A stretch of DNA of 50,815 nt from an uncultured Bacteroidales bacterium (GCA_949297365.1 CASFSL010000049.1:1-50815), one strand, 5' to 3'; shown: positions 8,853 to 17,871, numbered from the stretch's first letter. The notes: generated from the sequence alone by a model not told the origin. Made by a program: numbers and translations.

Positions 8853-10098
8853 CGCCTCTTCCTTTAAAATAAACTCTTTCGAGTTTCTTTAGATTTTCAA
8901 TTGCATTCAACGTACCTCTTAGATACTCATACAGGACACCCTTCAAATGATTCTCCCAAAGACACCTGTATGCATAGTCTTTATTTTCATGCTCTTTATC
9001 TAAATAAAGCAACAACTTACTGAAATATGCTCCGCCTATATGATATGAGGCACTCAAACCTTCTATGCCGCTATTATTCTCCTCATCCCAAATAGCAGTA
9101 TTAAGCCGTTTCATTATGTCCAATACCTCATCTTTCATCTCAGACAATTCATCCAGCATTTCCGTGTTCTCCAGTGCTTTTACTTCCATCCATGCAAAAC
9201 GACGGCGCATAGCAAAGTCCATACTTTCCACGCTGCGGTCTATATCATTCATTGTTCCTATGATATAGACATTCTCAGGAACATAGAAACCTTTATAGAA
9301 TGGATCAGACTCATCAGTAATCATATTCTGGTATTGGGTCTTCACAAGCCCTTTTTCACCACGATAACCAGGATCGATGCTGAAAAACAACTCTCCGAAA
9401 ATTTTAGATATCTCACCTCGGTTGATTTCGTCTATGATAAAAACATACAACGATTGAGAGACACTTTCATCATGTTTCCCTTTAGAATAATTTTTTAATC
9501 CAAGGTTGTCTTTCATATATTGGATAATTGCTTTTCGATAATTATCATGGCCTCCACTTGGAGTTCCTCGCAACCCTTTATAAACCTTATACAATTGCCC
9601 TTTATTAAAAAATTTTGATTTCCCATGAATCCACGTATTCCTCTCACAATCACCATTCTCGTACGTTCTATTGACCAAACCGTCTCCGTTAACATTAAGT
9701 TCTAATCTAAATCCTTGCTTTCCACTCAATAATCGAATTTCCAAACACCCCTGACTACTCAATAACTCAATTAATTTTAGCCAAGTAACTTCAAAATTAT
9801 CTACAACATTGACATATTCACTTTGTATTGCACGTCTGCAGAATGCCTTAAACACTCCATCTTTTCTTTCAAATCCTATATTTTCATTACCCTCGTTAGA
9901 AATTGGACGCAACCCTTCCACAAAATCAGTATAATCGTATGAAGGATGAAACTGAACAAACTCGTATTCAGCTCCCATTTCTTCAGCTATTGCTTTTGCC
10001 AAAAAGGTTTTTCCTGTGCCCGGCGCACCTGTAAGAATCAGGTTTTTGTTGGCCTTCAACAACCGTACATATTTATCATATTTACCTTTGTTTTCCAT
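8833..10098 (-). CDS. mcrB: McrB-family AAA+ GTPase subunit
   Basis: A 421-residue motor subunit of a modification-dependent restriction system. It has Walker A GAPGTGKTFLAKAI near residue 24, Walker B followed by the family signature VFIIDEINRGEISKIFGE, and a sensor/arginine-finger region IGTMNDIDRSVES with MRRRF. The domain begins almost at the N-terminus, so the separate DNA-recognition domain of E. coli McrB is missing. A 120-residue insertion-like stretch lies between Walker A and B. The frame could open at a TTG (10131), but the ATG at 10098 sits 30 nt after a good promoter whose -7 box covers that TTG. The gene is AT-rich and adjoins a decayed regulator. Confidence 0.9.
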   Translation of the reverse strand: MENKGKYDKYVRLLKANKNLILTGAPGTGKTFLAKAIAEEMGAEYEFVQFHPSYDYTDFVEGLRPISNEGNENIGFERKDGVFKAFCRRAIQSEYVNVVDNFEVTWLKLIELLSSQGCLEIRLLSGKQGFRLELNVNGDGLVNRTYENGDCERNTWIHGKSKFFNKGQLYKVYKGLRGTPSGGHDNYRKAIIQYMKDNLGLKNYSKGKHDESVSQSLYVFIIDEINRGEISKIFGELFFSIDPGYRGEKGLVKTQYQNMITDESDPFYKGFYVPENVYIIGTMNDIDRSVESMDFAMRRRFAWMEVKALENTEMLDELSEMKDEVLDIMKRLNTAIWDEENNSGIEGLSASYHIGGAYFSKLLLYLDKEHENKDYAYRCLWENHLKGVLYEYLRGTLNAIENLKKLERVYFKGRGDVDIEG

Positions 10099-10128
10099 AA
10101 TTACATCGCTTATACAAGAATAACCTTT

Positions 10129-10159
10129 CAAAGATAGTGAAATATTTGTGTTTCATCAA
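10129..10159 (-). promoter_or_regulatory. Bacteroidetes-type promoter of mcrBC
   Basis: On the minus strand TTG (10159-10157), a 20-nt spacer and TATCTTTG (10136-10129). It lies about 30 nt upstream of the ATG chosen for mcrB and argues against the upstream TTG start. Confidence 0.55.
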
Positions 10160-10196
10160 TGTTATAGATACATTTCCTACATCTGAGAATTTTCCT

Positions 10197-10204
10197 TATT
10201 TTTG
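10197..10204 (+). promoter_or_regulatory. Probable -7 box of the AlbA-type remnant
   Basis: TATTTTTG matches TAnnTTTG. It lies only 5 nt before the ATG at 10210, which would then be leaderless or upstream of the transcript, so the ATG at 10237 is the likelier original start. Confidence 0.4.
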
Positions 10205-10209
10205 TAGAA

Positions 10210-10778
10210 ATGCCATTGGCTCCCATCACAGGTTTCATGCAGATACACGACAACATATTAATCGCAGAATGTTCCTTCTACGACTTCAAGGAAAAGATTG
10301 AACGCAAGAAAGTTAAATCATGGCTTAAATCTATATCAGCCTTTGCCAATACGAACGGCGGCAGTCTATTTTACGGAGTAAACAATAATGGAGAGATTGT
10401 AGGCCTGGAGAATCCTCAGTCAGATGCTGAATTTATCAGCGAAACAATTAAAACACGGCTTGATCCTGTTCCGGAGATACAACTGACTCCGATAGAACAT
10501 GGAGGACGTTCGGTGTAAGCACGGAAAAGTTCGGTGTAAACACGGAAAAGTTCGGTGTAAGCGCTGAAAAGCATTATGGAAAAATCAGCCGGACAGGACA
10601 AAGAATCATTGATATCGTCATTTCCGACCCTTCGGTCACTGCCGAATCAATGTCTGACAAGATAGGCATTTCCAAACGCGCTATAGAAAAGAACATCAAA
10701 GTACTGCGAGACAGAGGGATCCTCATTCATGAAGGTTCGGACAAATCCGGTTATTGGCGTATTATCTCAAATCCGTAA
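10210..10778 (+). pseudogene. Remnant of AlbA_2/winged-helix putative regulator
   Basis: Two pieces of one gene family are joined out of frame. Positions 10210-10518 encode an AlbA_2-type (Schlafen-related) N-terminus: YDFKEKIERKKVKSW, FANTNGGSLFYGVNN and SETIKTRLDPVPEI are its signature. The frame stops at 10518. From 10509, in another frame, the sequence reads three KFGV(S/N)TEK-like heptads followed by a winged helix (TGQRIIDIVISD, DKIGISKRAIEKNIK, LRDRGILIHEG) ending at 10778. Full-length relatives are roughly 400-500 residues, so the central region is deleted. Members of this family sit in defence islands and are annotated as ATP-binding or transcriptional regulators. The start at 10237 (MQIHDN) is as likely as 10210. 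Confidence 0.75.
10509..10571 (+). repeat. Three 21-bp tandem repeats in the remnant gene
   Basis: Units of 21 bp begin at 10509, 10530 and 10551, each reading close to TTCGGTGTAAGCACGGAAAAG. In frame they encode FGVSTEK-like heptads, a linker repeat typical of this regulator family just before its winged helix. In the other frame each unit supplies a TAA stop. Confidence 0.8.
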
Positions 10779-10985
10779 ATGTTTTCTCAAAATTTTACGG
10801 CAGGCATAGGAGCGGCCTTAAAATGTAATCATCTCTAGGTCATTAAGTTATGATTAGAGCATGTGCTTTCAGGAGGGGCTAAAAGGGCCGAAAAGCACTC
10901 TTTATATTTGCAAAGACTTGTTTATCAGAGCATTGCAAAACCAGACCGCTACAGTACTTACCGTTGTCAGGCTATCACGCACCTC
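10779..10985. other. Intergenic gap with a dispersed repeat
   Basis: No gene is credible here. The right half (10886-10970) is one copy of a dispersed repeat whose partner lies inverted at 17981-18065. The left part shows nothing recognisable. Confidence 0.5.
10886..10970 (+). repeat. Dispersed intergenic repeat, copy 1
   Basis: About 85 bp starting GGCCGAAAAG and ending CTTACCGTTGTCAG. The same start, end and several internal blocks recur in reverse orientation at 17981-18065. The copy contains TATATTTG (10903-10910), a -7-like box on the plus strand. No inverted ends or transposase were seen. Confidence 0.5.
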
Positions 10986-11969
10986 TTAGTTGTTCTTGTT
11001 TATCAGGTTTACGACGACCTTCACCATCATGTCCTTCTCCTCCGTGCGGCTTTCGGCGATCATGAGCGTGAGGGCCACCAGAGTGTTGTCGGCTATGCGC
11101 TTCGTGCCGTCCGGGTTGTAGAGGATACCGTTACCGGCCATGAACCACAGGAAAAGAGTAGCGGCAATGCGTTTGTTGCCGTCAGTGAACGAGTGGTTCT
11201 TCGTGACCAGGTAGAGCAGCATGGCGGCCTTTTCCTCGACTGAGGGATAGAGGTCCTGCCCGTCAAATGTCTGGTAGATCTGGCCTATGGAACTTTTGAA
11301 CGAGTCATCCTTCTCATTGGCAAACCATCTGCTTCCGCCGAACTTCTCCTTCAATTCACGGATAACATTCATGGCCCCTTCGTAGGTCGCATGGAATTTT
11401 TCTTCGTTCGTGGTCTGATCTAAGGACAACTGCTGATAATCGTACCTGTCCAGCGTGTCCAGCGCGTATGTGTAGTCAGTGACAACTGCCACCAGATTAA
11501 GCGCATCCTCGGAAGTCAATGCCTCCTGTGCCTTGACTGTCCGGCCCAGAACTGCCACTAATTGCTTTAATTCTGAATACCGCTGCTCGGTCAGGGCTTT
11601 GTTGACGGCATAGCCCTTTATCAGGTAGTCTTTCAGCACTCTGTTGGCCCAAATGCGGAACTGAGTTCCACGCTGGCTTTTCACACGATATCCTACGGAG
11701 ATGATGACATCCAAATTATAAAGAGCTGTCTGATAGGTCTGGTCCGCATCCTTACCCATATGTGCAAAATTTGCACACGTGGTCTCCCGTTCCAATTCAT
11801 GTTCTTTGTAGATATTATTAATGTGACGTCCTATGACAGTTCTGTCCTTCTGAAACAGTTCCGCCATCTGTGCCTGCGAAAGCCACACTGTGTCTCCATC
11901 CATTCTGACATTCACAGATGTCTGTCCATCTGCTGTTCGGTAAATCACAATCTTATCATTCAATTCCAT
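10986..11969 (-). CDS. RhuM-like/Fic fusion protein
   Basis: A 327-residue two-domain protein. Residues 1 to about 115 are a RhuM-type domain with the winged-helix-like TVWLSQAQMAELFQ, HINNIY, and the distal LDVIISVGYRVKSQRGTQF and FRIWANRVLKDYLIKGYAVN blocks. Residues about 185-310 form a Fic/Doc domain with the catalytic loop HSFTDGNKRIAA (HxFx(D/E)GN(K/R)R). Fic enzymes attach AMP or other nucleotide groups to target proteins. No obvious inhibitory (S/T)xxxE(G/N) helix was identified with certainty. It stands alone between a repeat and uvrA. A toxin or host-takeover role is inference from the family. Confidence 0.85.
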   Translation of the reverse strand: MELNDKIVIYRTADGQTSVNVRMDGDTVWLSQAQMAELFQKDRTVIGRHINNIYKEHELERETTCANFAHMGKDADQTYQTALYNLDVIISVGYRVKSQRGTQFRIWANRVLKDYLIKGYAVNKALTEQRYSELKQLVAVLGRTVKAQEALTSEDALNLVAVVTDYTYALDTLDRYDYQQLSLDQTTNEEKFHATYEGAMNVIRELKEKFGGSRWFANEKDDSFKSSIGQIYQTFDGQDLYPSVEEKAAMLLYLVTKNHSFTDGNKRIAATLFLWFMAGNGILYNPDGTKRIADNTLVALTLMIAESRTEEKDMMVKVVVNLINKNN

Positions 11970-11999
11970 ATCTCAACACTTAAAAGATTATACAAATTA

Positions 12000-14495
12000 T
12001 CAGATGTACCGGCCGGTGATGCTGGAAGGGCAGCGGCGGATGTCTTCGGGGGTGCCGGCAGCCACGATGCGGCCGCCTTCCTCGCCGCCGCCGGGGCCCA
12101 TGTCGATAACGTAGTCGGCCGAGCGGATGACATCGATGTCGTGCTCGATGACGATGACCGTGGCGCCGTGGTCTATCAGGCTCTGGAAGACCTGCAGCAG
12201 GGTCTGTACGTCGGCTGGATGCAGACCGATGGTCGGCTCGTCGAACACGAAGACCGAATCGTCCTGACCGCGCCCCATCTCACTGGCCAGCTTGAGACGC
12301 TGGGCCTCGCCGCCCGACAGTCCGGGAGTCTGCTCGCCGAGAGTCAGATAGCCCAAGCCAAGGTCCTGAAGCACCTGAAGCCGCTGACGCACAGTCCTGA
12401 GATCCCCGCACGCCACGAGAGCGTCGCTGACATCCATCGCCATCAATTCGGGAAGAGAGTGATAGGTTCCCTCGAAATTCTCCCTGCGGATACGGTAAGC
12501 CGCCTTGGAGTAGCGGGAGCCGCGGCAGTCAGGGCAGGGTATGTCCACATCAGGCAGGAACTGTACGTCGAGGCTGATTACACCAGTACCGTCGCAGGTA
12601 GGACAGCGCAGACGGCCGGTATTGTAGGAGAAATCCCCGTCCTTCCAGCCGGCGGCCTTGGCGTCGGGCGTGCGGGCGTATACCTTGCGCAGCTCGTCGT
12701 GTACATTAGCGTATGTAGCTACGGTAGAGCGGATATTGATGCCTATGGGTGTCGCGTCTATCAGCTTGGCGTGCCGGATGCCGTCGGCCTGTACAGCCAG
12801 CACGTGATCCGGCATCTTGCCGCCCAAAACCATCGCCTGCAGACCCGGCACTAAACTCTCTAATATCAGAGTCGTCTTGCCCGAGCCCGACACTCCGGTC
12901 ACCACGGTCAGCCGCCCCTTTGGGATATCCACCTCCAGCGGCTTCACCGTATGTATAGCAGCCGTCGAGATGTGGATACGTCCGTACTCAAACATCTCCG
13001 ACTCAGCCGCCCGCTTCCGGGCACTCACCCCTGCCCTACCGGCTAAAAAAGGACCTATCTTCGAGTCCGGAGACCGCCCGATATCCTCCAGCGTCCCCTG
13101 CGCGATCACCTGTCCGCCCGAAGAACCGGCCCCGGGCCCCATCTCGATCATCCAGTCCGACTCCTTGAGTATCTGCACGTCGTGGTCCACGAGCACTATC
13201 GAATTGCCGTCGGCTATCAGGTCCTTCATCACCCCGGCCAGCCCGACGATATTGGCCGGATGCAGCCCGATCGACGGCTCGTCCAGCACGTAGAGCACCC
13301 CGGTAGTACGGTTACGCACCGCCCGGGCCAGCTGCATCCTCTGCCGCTCCCCGGTCGAAAGCGTGGAAGAAGCACGGTCCAGACTCAGATATCCCACCCC
13401 CAGATCCAGCAGCCGCACCGAAGCGTCCAGGAACGACTCGCAGATCCTCTCGGCCATCGGACGCATCTCTTCCGGCAGGGAAGCCGGCACCCCGCGCACC
13501 CATTCCACCAGCTCCCTCAGGCTCATCCGGCACGCCTCGTCTATGGAAATGCCCCGGACCCTAGGAGCACGGGCGGCCTCGGAGAAACGCGAGCCACCGC
13601 AGTCAGGACACGGCCCGGTCTTCAGGAACCGCTCCACCCGCTTCATCCCCTTCTCGTCCTTGACCTTAGCAAGAGCATTCTGAACGGTATAGACGGCATT
13701 GTAATAGGTAAAATCCAGCTCTCCGGCCTGATTGGTATTCTTCGAATGGTAGAATATGTGCTTCTTCTCGGCCGGTCCGTGAAAGACAATATCCCGCTCC
13801 TTCGGGGTCAACTGGTTGAAAGGCACGTCCGTGCGCACTCCCATCGCCCGGCAGACATCGGTCATCAGGGACCACATCAGGGTATTCCACGGCAGCACCG
13901 CGCCCTGGTCGATGCTCAGGGTCTCGTCCGGCACTAAGGTGGACTCATCCACGGTGCGGACAGTTCCGGTGCCGTCGCAGGTCGGACAGGCACCGCTGCT
14001 GTTGAAGGACAATTCCTCAGCGGACGGTGCGTAGAAATGCGCCCCGCACTCCGGACAGACCAGTTCCAGACCCGCCGCCACATTGAGCGACGGCATCACG
14101 TAATGCCCGTTCGGGCAGCGGTGGGAGGCCAGGCGCGAATAGATCAGGCGCAGCATGTTGAGCAGCTCCGTCCCGGTGCCGAAGGTGCTGCGGATACCCG
14201 GCACCGCCGGCCTCTGGTGCATGGCCAGGGCCGCCGGCACGTAGAGTACCTCGTCCACGCTCGCCCGCGCCGCCTGAGTCATTCTCCGGCGGGTATATGT
14301 AGACAGCGACTCGAGATAGCGCCGCGACCCCTCGGCATACAGCACCCCGAGGGCCAGCGAGCTCTTGCCCGAGCCCGACACCCCCGCTATCCCCACGACC
14401 TTCCCCAGCGGCACGTCCACATCGATATTTTTCAAATTGTGCACCCTCGCCCCGCGCACCTCTATCCTGTCCGGTCTGTCAATATTTTCCTTCAT
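12000..14495 (-). CDS. Short UvrA paralogue (UvrA-like ABC ATPase)
   Basis: An 831-residue UvrA-family ATPase. Two ABC modules are seen: Walker A GVSGSGKSSLA near residue 38 and GVSGSGKTTLILE in the second half, each with a signature (STGERQRMQLARA; SGGEAQRLKLASE) and Walker B (VLDEPSIGLHP; VFDEPTIGLHP). Zinc-binding CxxC pairs occur as CPECG, CPTCDGTG, CPDCGGSRF and CPDCRGSRY. Canonical UvrA is about 940 residues; this protein is about 110 shorter, as in UvrA2/DrrC-type paralogues that may lack much of the UvrB-binding region and are often linked to drug resistance. The frame opens with TTG at 14501; the ATG at 14495, two bases after the ORF6N stop, is preferred. Confidence 0.88.
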   Translation of the reverse strand: MKENIDRPDRIEVRGARVHNLKNIDVDVPLGKVVGIAGVSGSGKSSLALGVLYAEGSRRYLESLSTYTRRRMTQAARASVDEVLYVPAALAMHQRPAVPGIRSTFGTGTELLNMLRLIYSRLASHRCPNGHYVMPSLNVAAGLELVCPECGAHFYAPSAEELSFNSSGACPTCDGTGTVRTVDESTLVPDETLSIDQGAVLPWNTLMWSLMTDVCRAMGVRTDVPFNQLTPKERDIVFHGPAEKKHIFYHSKNTNQAGELDFTYYNAVYTVQNALAKVKDEKGMKRVERFLKTGPCPDCGGSRFSEAARAPRVRGISIDEACRMSLRELVEWVRGVPASLPEEMRPMAERICESFLDASVRLLDLGVGYLSLDRASSTLSTGERQRMQLARAVRNRTTGVLYVLDEPSIGLHPANIVGLAGVMKDLIADGNSIVLVDHDVQILKESDWMIEMGPGAGSSGGQVIAQGTLEDIGRSPDSKIGPFLAGRAGVSARKRAAESEMFEYGRIHISTAAIHTVKPLEVDIPKGRLTVVTGVSGSGKTTLILESLVPGLQAMVLGGKMPDHVLAVQADGIRHAKLIDATPIGINIRSTVATYANVHDELRKVYARTPDAKAAGWKDGDFSYNTGRLRCPTCDGTGVISLDVQFLPDVDIPCPDCRGSRYSKAAYRIRRENFEGTYHSLPELMAMDVSDALVACGDLRTVRQRLQVLQDLGLGYLTLGEQTPGLSGGEAQRLKLASEMGRGQDDSVFVFDEPTIGLHPADVQTLLQVFQSLIDHGATVIVIEHDIDVIRSADYVIDMGPGGGEEGGRIVAAGTPEDIRRCPSSITGRYI

Positions 14496-14497
14496 TG

Positions 14498-15079
14498 TCA
14501 ATTCCGTTTCTTAATACGTTTAACAGTATGTTTCAGTTTACCTAAGAAAAAGTTCAATTCCAGGGAAGATTCTGTCTCTGATGTTTCCAAGTCAGGCATC
14601 ACAATGTCAGATAAAGCATCCCCAAAACGCTTCATAAGCTCGTTCTTTCTCATCGGCTCCACTTCTTCATGCAATTCTTTCAGATTCCTCTTTAGATCAC
14701 GCACGGACGCGAATGTCTCGATAATCGCAAAAGTTGCTTCAACCGCCCGCCTGCTTTTAAGTATTGTAGCAAGCATATACAGACCTCGTTCTGTAAATGC
14801 TGCAGGGGCGACACGGCTCTTTGAGGACAGATTTGCGGTCGAAAATTTCGACCGCAAATCTATAAGTTCCTGACGATTAAGGCGGAACATGTACCTCTCC
14901 GGAAATTTTTCAAGGTTGTTACGCACCGCCTCATTAACTCTTTTCGTCTCTACTCCGTACAACTCAGCCACATCCGAGTCCAAAAGAACATCCTGACCAC
15001 GCACCTCAACTATCCTGCTGCGCACATTGTCCAGCATATCTCCCGCCTCAACAGACTGATTAATCACTTTCTCATTCAT
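14498..15079 (-). CDS. ORF6N-domain protein
   Basis: A 193-residue protein whose first 90 residues match the ORF6N domain, a DNA-binding domain of phage antirepressors and chromosomal relatives: SRIVEVRGQDVLLDSDVAELYGVETKRVNEAV, then FPERYMFRL and FTERGLYMLATILKS. The C-terminal part is helical and charged (RDLKRNLKELHEEVEPM), probably a coiled coil. The longer frame starts at 15169, but the leading 30 residues are unlike the family, so the Met at 15079 is chosen. The stop is 2 nt from the uvrA-like ATG, so they may be transcribed together. Target and trigger are unknown. Confidence 0.8.
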   Translation of the reverse strand: MNEKVINQSVEAGDMLDNVRSRIVEVRGQDVLLDSDVAELYGVETKRVNEAVRNNLEKFPERYMFRLNRQELIDLRSKFSTANLSSKSRVAPAAFTERGLYMLATILKSRRAVEATFAIIETFASVRDLKRNLKELHEEVEPMRKNELMKRFGDALSDIVMPDLETSETESSLELNFFLGKLKHTVKRIKKRN

Positions 15080-15191
15080 ACTTATCTCACTGCTTAGGAT
15101 TAATACTGTTTTCGTGCCCAAAATTAAAAAATCATTGGTACATTCGCAATGCGGAAAAGAAACTTCCACAATACAAAACTAGAAACAACCA

Positions 15192-15231
15192 GAAAAGTGT
15201 ACCATATTCGCCACATTACTGTTCACTTTCC
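15192..15231. repeat. Dispersed hairpin repeat, single copy
   Basis: GAAAAGTGTACC (15192-15203) and GTTCACTTTCC (15221-15231) form an imperfect stem between divergent genes. The same arms recur at 18311, 20774, 20878 and, with changed bases, at 24295 and 24400. Confidence 0.55.
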
Positions 15232-15246
15232 ATAATTTGAAGCACA

Positions 15247-17823
15247 ATGCACGACCTGTTCGACAGACAGCTGGCCGCATGGCCGGAGGCGGCGCGGAGG
15301 TACCGTGACCTGCAGAATATAGAGATTACGGAAATAGACCTCGGCGGAATGCCCGTCAGGGTGCAGTTCAACCCGGCCCGGGCTGTCTCGACCCTGGCCC
15401 GCACCGATGCCGCCGCGATAAAGGCCCGGCCCTGCTTCCTGTGCCGGGACAACCGTCCGGCGCAGCAGGAGGCCCTGCCCTTCGAAGGCTGTGACGGCCG
15501 CCGCTACGAGGTGCTGGTCAACCCCTTCCCCATTTTCCCCGAGCACTACACCGTCCCGGCCGTGGAGCACACGCCCCAACGCATAACCGTCCGCTTTCCC
15601 GACATGCTGCGCCTGGCTGAGGCCTTCCCCGACATGGTGGTCTTCTACAACGGCCCGGAGAGCGGAGCCAGCGCCCCCGACCATTTCCATTTCCAGATGG
15701 GCTGCAGGGGGTTCCTGCCCGTCGAGACGCATTTTGACCGGCTGAGACCAGTGACAGTCATGAGACCGGGCCGCGCAAGCATTGCCGTAACCTCGGGCTA
15801 CATTCCCGGGCTGCCGATGATTACCGCTCCGGACAGGGCTTCCGCGACCGCCGCATTCCTCCGGGTACTCCGACCTCTGCCCGTCAGTCCGGCCACCGGC
15901 GAGCCGCAGCTCAATATCCTCTGCTGGAGGGAGACGCCCGCTGACGGCGGCTCCGGGGCATTGTTCCGTATCCTCGTCATTCCGCGCAAGGCCCACCGCC
16001 CTTCCTGCTACTTCGCCCCGGAAGACAGGGCCGTGCGCATCAGTCCCGCCTCGGTTGACCTAGGAGGGGTGTTCATCGTTCCGGTGGAGGAGGATTTCCG
16101 GAGGGTCAATGCGCAGGTGCTCAGGACCGTCATCGATGAGACCGTCGATACTTCCTGGCAGCCGGTCATCGACGTGGGGCTGCTCACCGCTCCGGAGCTG
16201 CTGGTCAGGTTCAATCAGCCGTTCACAGGTCCGGACTCCCGGGAAGGTGGCATCTGCGGAGAACAGGCATTTACCCTCGCGGACGGGATGGTGGAATGGA
16301 ACGGGAAACGCTATGGACGACTGGAATTCAGACCTGCGGACAGTGCTCCAGAAGAGGAGGATTCCCGGGGCTTCACCCTGCACAAGGTCAGGATAGGGAT
16401 CAATTTCCACTGGGAGCGGGAAGAGGATCAAATGTTCTCCGGCGGGCTGACCATTCTACCCTCGGAGGAGGGGCTTGTGGCCATAAACAGCGTGCTGACA
16501 GAAGATTATCTGCTGAGCGTAATCTCCTCGGAGATGAACGGAGACGCACCGGAGGAGTTCCTCAAGGCCCATGCCGTCATCTCGCGGTCGTGGCTGCTGG
16601 CACGGCCTACGCTCGGAGGCGGGGACAATGCTAACGGTTCTGAGGGATCGTGCCACTCTGCCGCCGTGAATGGAGACAATCCCGACAGTACGGAATCCCC
16701 GGGGAACGGACATTCCGGGCAGGGAATTTCCGCACCGGGTTCCTTTGAGAATGACCGCATCATCCGCTGGTACGACCGGGAGGACCATTCGCTCTTCGAT
16801 GTATGCGCCGACGACCATTGTCAGAGATACCAGGGGCTGCTCCGGGCCGGAAACGCCAACATCCGGCGGGCCATCGAGGCTACCCGCGGACTGGTGCTGA
16901 CCGACGGGCCGGACGGAGCCATCTGCGATACCCGCTTCTCCAAATGCTGCGGGGGAGTCTCCGAGCGGTTCTCCGCCTGCTGGGCCGACGAGGACTACGC
17001 CTATCTGCAGCCCGTGCGGGACTATGCCGCTGATGACGGCACGCCAGTCACCGTCGGCACTGTCGCAGCCGAAAGCACAGGCACCAAGCCCGGTTTCCCG
17101 GCAGCCGGTCCTACACCTAGAAACACCGTCGGCATTATCCCGGACCTCTCCGACGAACAGAATGCCCGCGAGTGGATATTGTCCTCGCCCGAGGCCTTCT
17201 GCAACACCTCCGACCCGGCCCTGTTATCCACCGTCCTGAACTCCTACGACCAGGAGACCGCCGATTTCTACCGTTGGAGAGTCGAATACACGCAGGAGGA
17301 ACTGAGCGACCTGCTTCGCCGCCGATCCGGCATTGACTTCGGTTCAGTGCTGGAACTCAGGCCGCTGCGCCGAGGGGCATCCGGACGCATCATCGAACTG
17401 CTCATCCGGGGCACGCTGCGGACCGTCACCGTCGGCAAGGAACTCGAGATACGCCGCTGGCTGTCCGAGTCGCACCTGTACAGCTCGGCCTTTGTCGTGG
17501 ACACCGTCTACGCCGAGCCTGCTTCTGACGGCCAGGACATTCGACCCGACATAAACGCTCCGGCCATGCTTTCCGCCGGGCATGACAGTCAATGTCTCCA
17601 GCCCGAGCCCGGCCTGCCCGCTGCGAACCCACCGTCTTCTGGCCATAACTCCGACCAGCACTGTGCTTCAGTTCCGACCGGATTCATCCTCCACGGTGCC
17701 GGATGGGGACACGGCGTGGGCCTGTGCCAGATCGGAGCCGCCGCCATGAGCGCCCGCGGCTGCACATTTGACCGCATCCTCGCCCACTACTTCCGCGGAT
17801 CCTGCCTCACCCGCCTCTACTGA
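15247..17823 (+). CDS. DUF4922-SpoIID/LytB fusion protein
   Basis: An 858-residue two-part protein. Residues 1 to about 300 are a DUF4922 domain, a HIT-like nucleotidyl-transferase or phosphorylase fold: CFLCRDNRP near residue 57, FPEHYTVPAVEHTPQ, and the catalytic-type HFHFQ at 146-150. From about residue 390 to the end is a SpoIID/LytB domain (cell-wall amidase enhancer or glycan lytic family): EDYLLSVISSEMNGDAPEEFLKAHAVISRSW and the C-terminal GAGWGHGVGLCQIGA...HYFRG. Two or three low-complexity Gly/Ser/Pro/Asn-rich stretches (near residues 455-505, 600-630 and 760-810) interrupt the second domain. No signal peptide is seen, which is odd for a wall-acting domain. The ATG at 15247 begins the domain directly. 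Confidence 0.8.
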   Translation: MHDLFDRQLAAWPEAARRYRDLQNIEITEIDLGGMPVRVQFNPARAVSTLARTDAAAIKARPCFLCRDNRPAQQEALPFEGCDGRRYEVLVNPFPIFPEHYTVPAVEHTPQRITVRFPDMLRLAEAFPDMVVFYNGPESGASAPDHFHFQMGCRGFLPVETHFDRLRPVTVMRPGRASIAVTSGYIPGLPMITAPDRASATAAFLRVLRPLPVSPATGEPQLNILCWRETPADGGSGALFRILVIPRKAHRPSCYFAPEDRAVRISPASVDLGGVFIVPVEEDFRRVNAQVLRTVIDETVDTSWQPVIDVGLLTAPELLVRFNQPFTGPDSREGGICGEQAFTLADGMVEWNGKRYGRLEFRPADSAPEEEDSRGFTLHKVRIGINFHWEREEDQMFSGGLTILPSEEGLVAINSVLTEDYLLSVISSEMNGDAPEEFLKAHAVISRSWLLARPTLGGGDNANGSEGSCHSAAVNGDNPDSTESPGNGHSGQGISAPGSFENDRIIRWYDREDHSLFDVCADDHCQRYQGLLRAGNANIRRAIEATRGLVLTDGPDGAICDTRFSKCCGGVSERFSACWADEDYAYLQPVRDYAADDGTPVTVGTVAAESTGTKPGFPAAGPTPRNTVGIIPDLSDEQNAREWILSSPEAFCNTSDPALLSTVLNSYDQETADFYRWRVEYTQEELSDLLRRRSGIDFGSVLELRPLRRGASGRIIELLIRGTLRTVTVGKELEIRRWLSESHLYSSAFVVDTVYAEPASDGQDIRPDINAPAMLSAGHDSQCLQPEPGLPAANPPSSGHNSDQHCASVPTGFILHGAGWGHGVGLCQIGAAAMSARGCTFDRILAHYFRGSCLTRLY

Positions 17824-17871
17824 CCCTCTCCACAGTCCTAACCTGCCCTGTCCTGTCTCGCCGTCTTCCTC

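Noticed and set aside
10863-11243. A 126-residue plus-strand protein
   Set aside because: Its first third lies in a dispersed repeat and the rest is antisense to the Fic domain.
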